64,000 bases of DNA from NCBI RefSeq assembly GCF_001636315.1, contig NZ_KV440949.1, forward strand, positions 4,482,084-4,546,083, read 5' to 3'. The translations under genes were made by a program, and so were the position numbers. This DNA is from Neobacillus mesonae (GTDB taxonomy: Bacteria; Bacillota; Bacilli; Bacillales; Cytobacillaceae). A model generated the notes under the pieces. That model saw only the letters and a program-made list of their open reading frames with translations. It was not told where the DNA came from and did not search any database. The stretch's first letter is position 1. Each line of letters starts with the position of its first letter. Below are positions 63,508 to 64,000 of the stretch, piece by piece.

Positions 63508-64000
63508 ATGGCTAATACAACCAACTTAACACCTCGCCAAATTGTTGAAAAACTTGATCAATATATAATCGGACAAAAGGATGCCAAAAAGGCTGTTGCT
63601 GTTGCTCTAAGGAATAGATATCGAAGAGGTCTATTAAACGAAAAACTCAGGGATGAAATTATCCCAAAGAACATTCTTATGATTGGGCCGACTGGTGTAG
63701 GTAAAACTGAAATTGCCCGGAGGATTGCCAAACTTGTCGGTGCACCATTTATTAAAGTGGAAGCTACAAAATTTACGGAAGTAGGTTATGTTGGCCGCGA
63801 TGTTGAATCGATGATTCGGGATCTAGCTGAAACAGCTGTTCGGCTTGTTAAAGAAGAGCGGATGCAGAGTGTTAAGGAGCGGGCTGAGGAAAATGCTAAT
63901 AATCGGCTTGTTGAATTATTAGTTCCATCGGCTAAGAAATCGGGAGGCTACAAAAATCCGTTGGAGATGTTATTCGGCGGAGGCAATTCTTCAACTGAAC
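63508..64000 (+). CDS. hslU: ATP-dependent protease ATPase subunit HslU (ClpY), cut by window end
   Basis: AAA+ unfoldase that feeds substrates to HslV. Only the first 164 codons are in the window; there is no stop. The N-terminus reads [40 protein letters not shown] in sequence blocks typical of HslU, followed by Walker [14 protein letters not shown] near residue 57, then [22 protein letters not shown], also diagnostic. The start ATG follows GGAAGGAG. The frame is open to the edge. In B. subtilis codY would come next, but that lies outside. Confidence 0.95.
   Translation, partial: MANTTNLTPRQIVEKLDQYIIGQKDAKKAVAVALRNRYRRGLLNEKLRDEIIPKNILMIGPTGVGKTEIARRIAKLVGAPFIKVEATKFTEVGYVGRDVESMIRDLAETAVRLVKEERMQSVKERAEENANNRLVELLVPSAKKSGGYKNPLEMLFGGGNSSTE

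Overview
The window is a chromosomal core-genome segment of an endospore-forming, low-to-mid GC Gram-positive bacterium of the family Bacillaceae. The gene order from rluD through the pyr operon, rqcH, gmk-rpoZ-coaBC-priA-def-fmt-rsmB-rlmN-prpC-prkC-rsgA-rpe-thiN-spoVM-rpmB, yloU-fakA, sdaAB-sdaAA, recG, fapR-plsX-fabD-fabG-acpP, rnc-smc-ftsY, ylxM-ffh-rpsP-khpA-ylqD-rimM-trmD-rplS, lepB-rbgA-rnhB, sucCD, dprA, topA, trmFO and hslVU matches the Bacillus subtilis arrangement that I know from memory. A 27-codon spoVM shows sporulation capacity. The genus cannot be fixed by eye; Bacillus sensu lato (for example Neobacillus-like) is a guess. I saw no phage, transposon, CRISPR array, tRNA or rRNA.

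Layout. 1-0.9 kb: rluD. 0.9-12.8 kb: the complete de novo pyrimidine operon (pyrR, pyrP, pyrB, pyrC, carA, carB, pyrK, pyrD, pyrF, pyrE), read from one strong promoter at the rluD stop codon. Three PyrR-binding attenuators stand before pyrR, pyrP and pyrB, and most later genes are coupled by start/stop overlaps. 12.8-17.5 kb: rqcH on the minus strand, sharing a bidirectional terminator with pyrE, then a calcium-type P-type ATPase. 17.5-27.4 kb: RNA, nucleotide, CoA, replication-restart and translation genes. 27.4-32.4 kb: the PrpC/PrkC phosphatase/kinase pair with rsgA, rpe and thiN. 32.5-35.3 kb: spoVM, rpmB (minus strand), yloU and fakA. 35.4-39.0 kb: serine dehydratase and recG. 39.1-42.8 kb: the FapR-controlled lipid synthesis operon. 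42.9-53.0 kb: rnc-smc-ftsY and the SRP/ribosomal cluster, with an rplS leader RNA. 53.2-64 kb: lepB, rbgA, rnhB, sucCD, dprA, topA, trmFO, a decayed xerC remnant, hslV and the start of hslU, which the window edge cuts.

No new system is evident. The most noteworthy observation is at 62.66-62.82 kb. Exactly where xerC (codV) lies in B. subtilis, there is only a frame of about 50 codons resembling the XerC N-terminus, which then ends, so xerC appears to have decayed at this locus. Other points worth a look are: a nested palindromic intergenic element between rsmB and rlmN; an ATPase start that seems to depend on a three-codon upstream frame with an ATGA junction; an HslV whose N-terminus lacks the serine described for B. 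subtilis CodW; a FapR-like half-palindrome before the yloU-fakA pair; and the absence of the sulfate-assimilation block and of ylqG-ylqH seen in B. subtilis.
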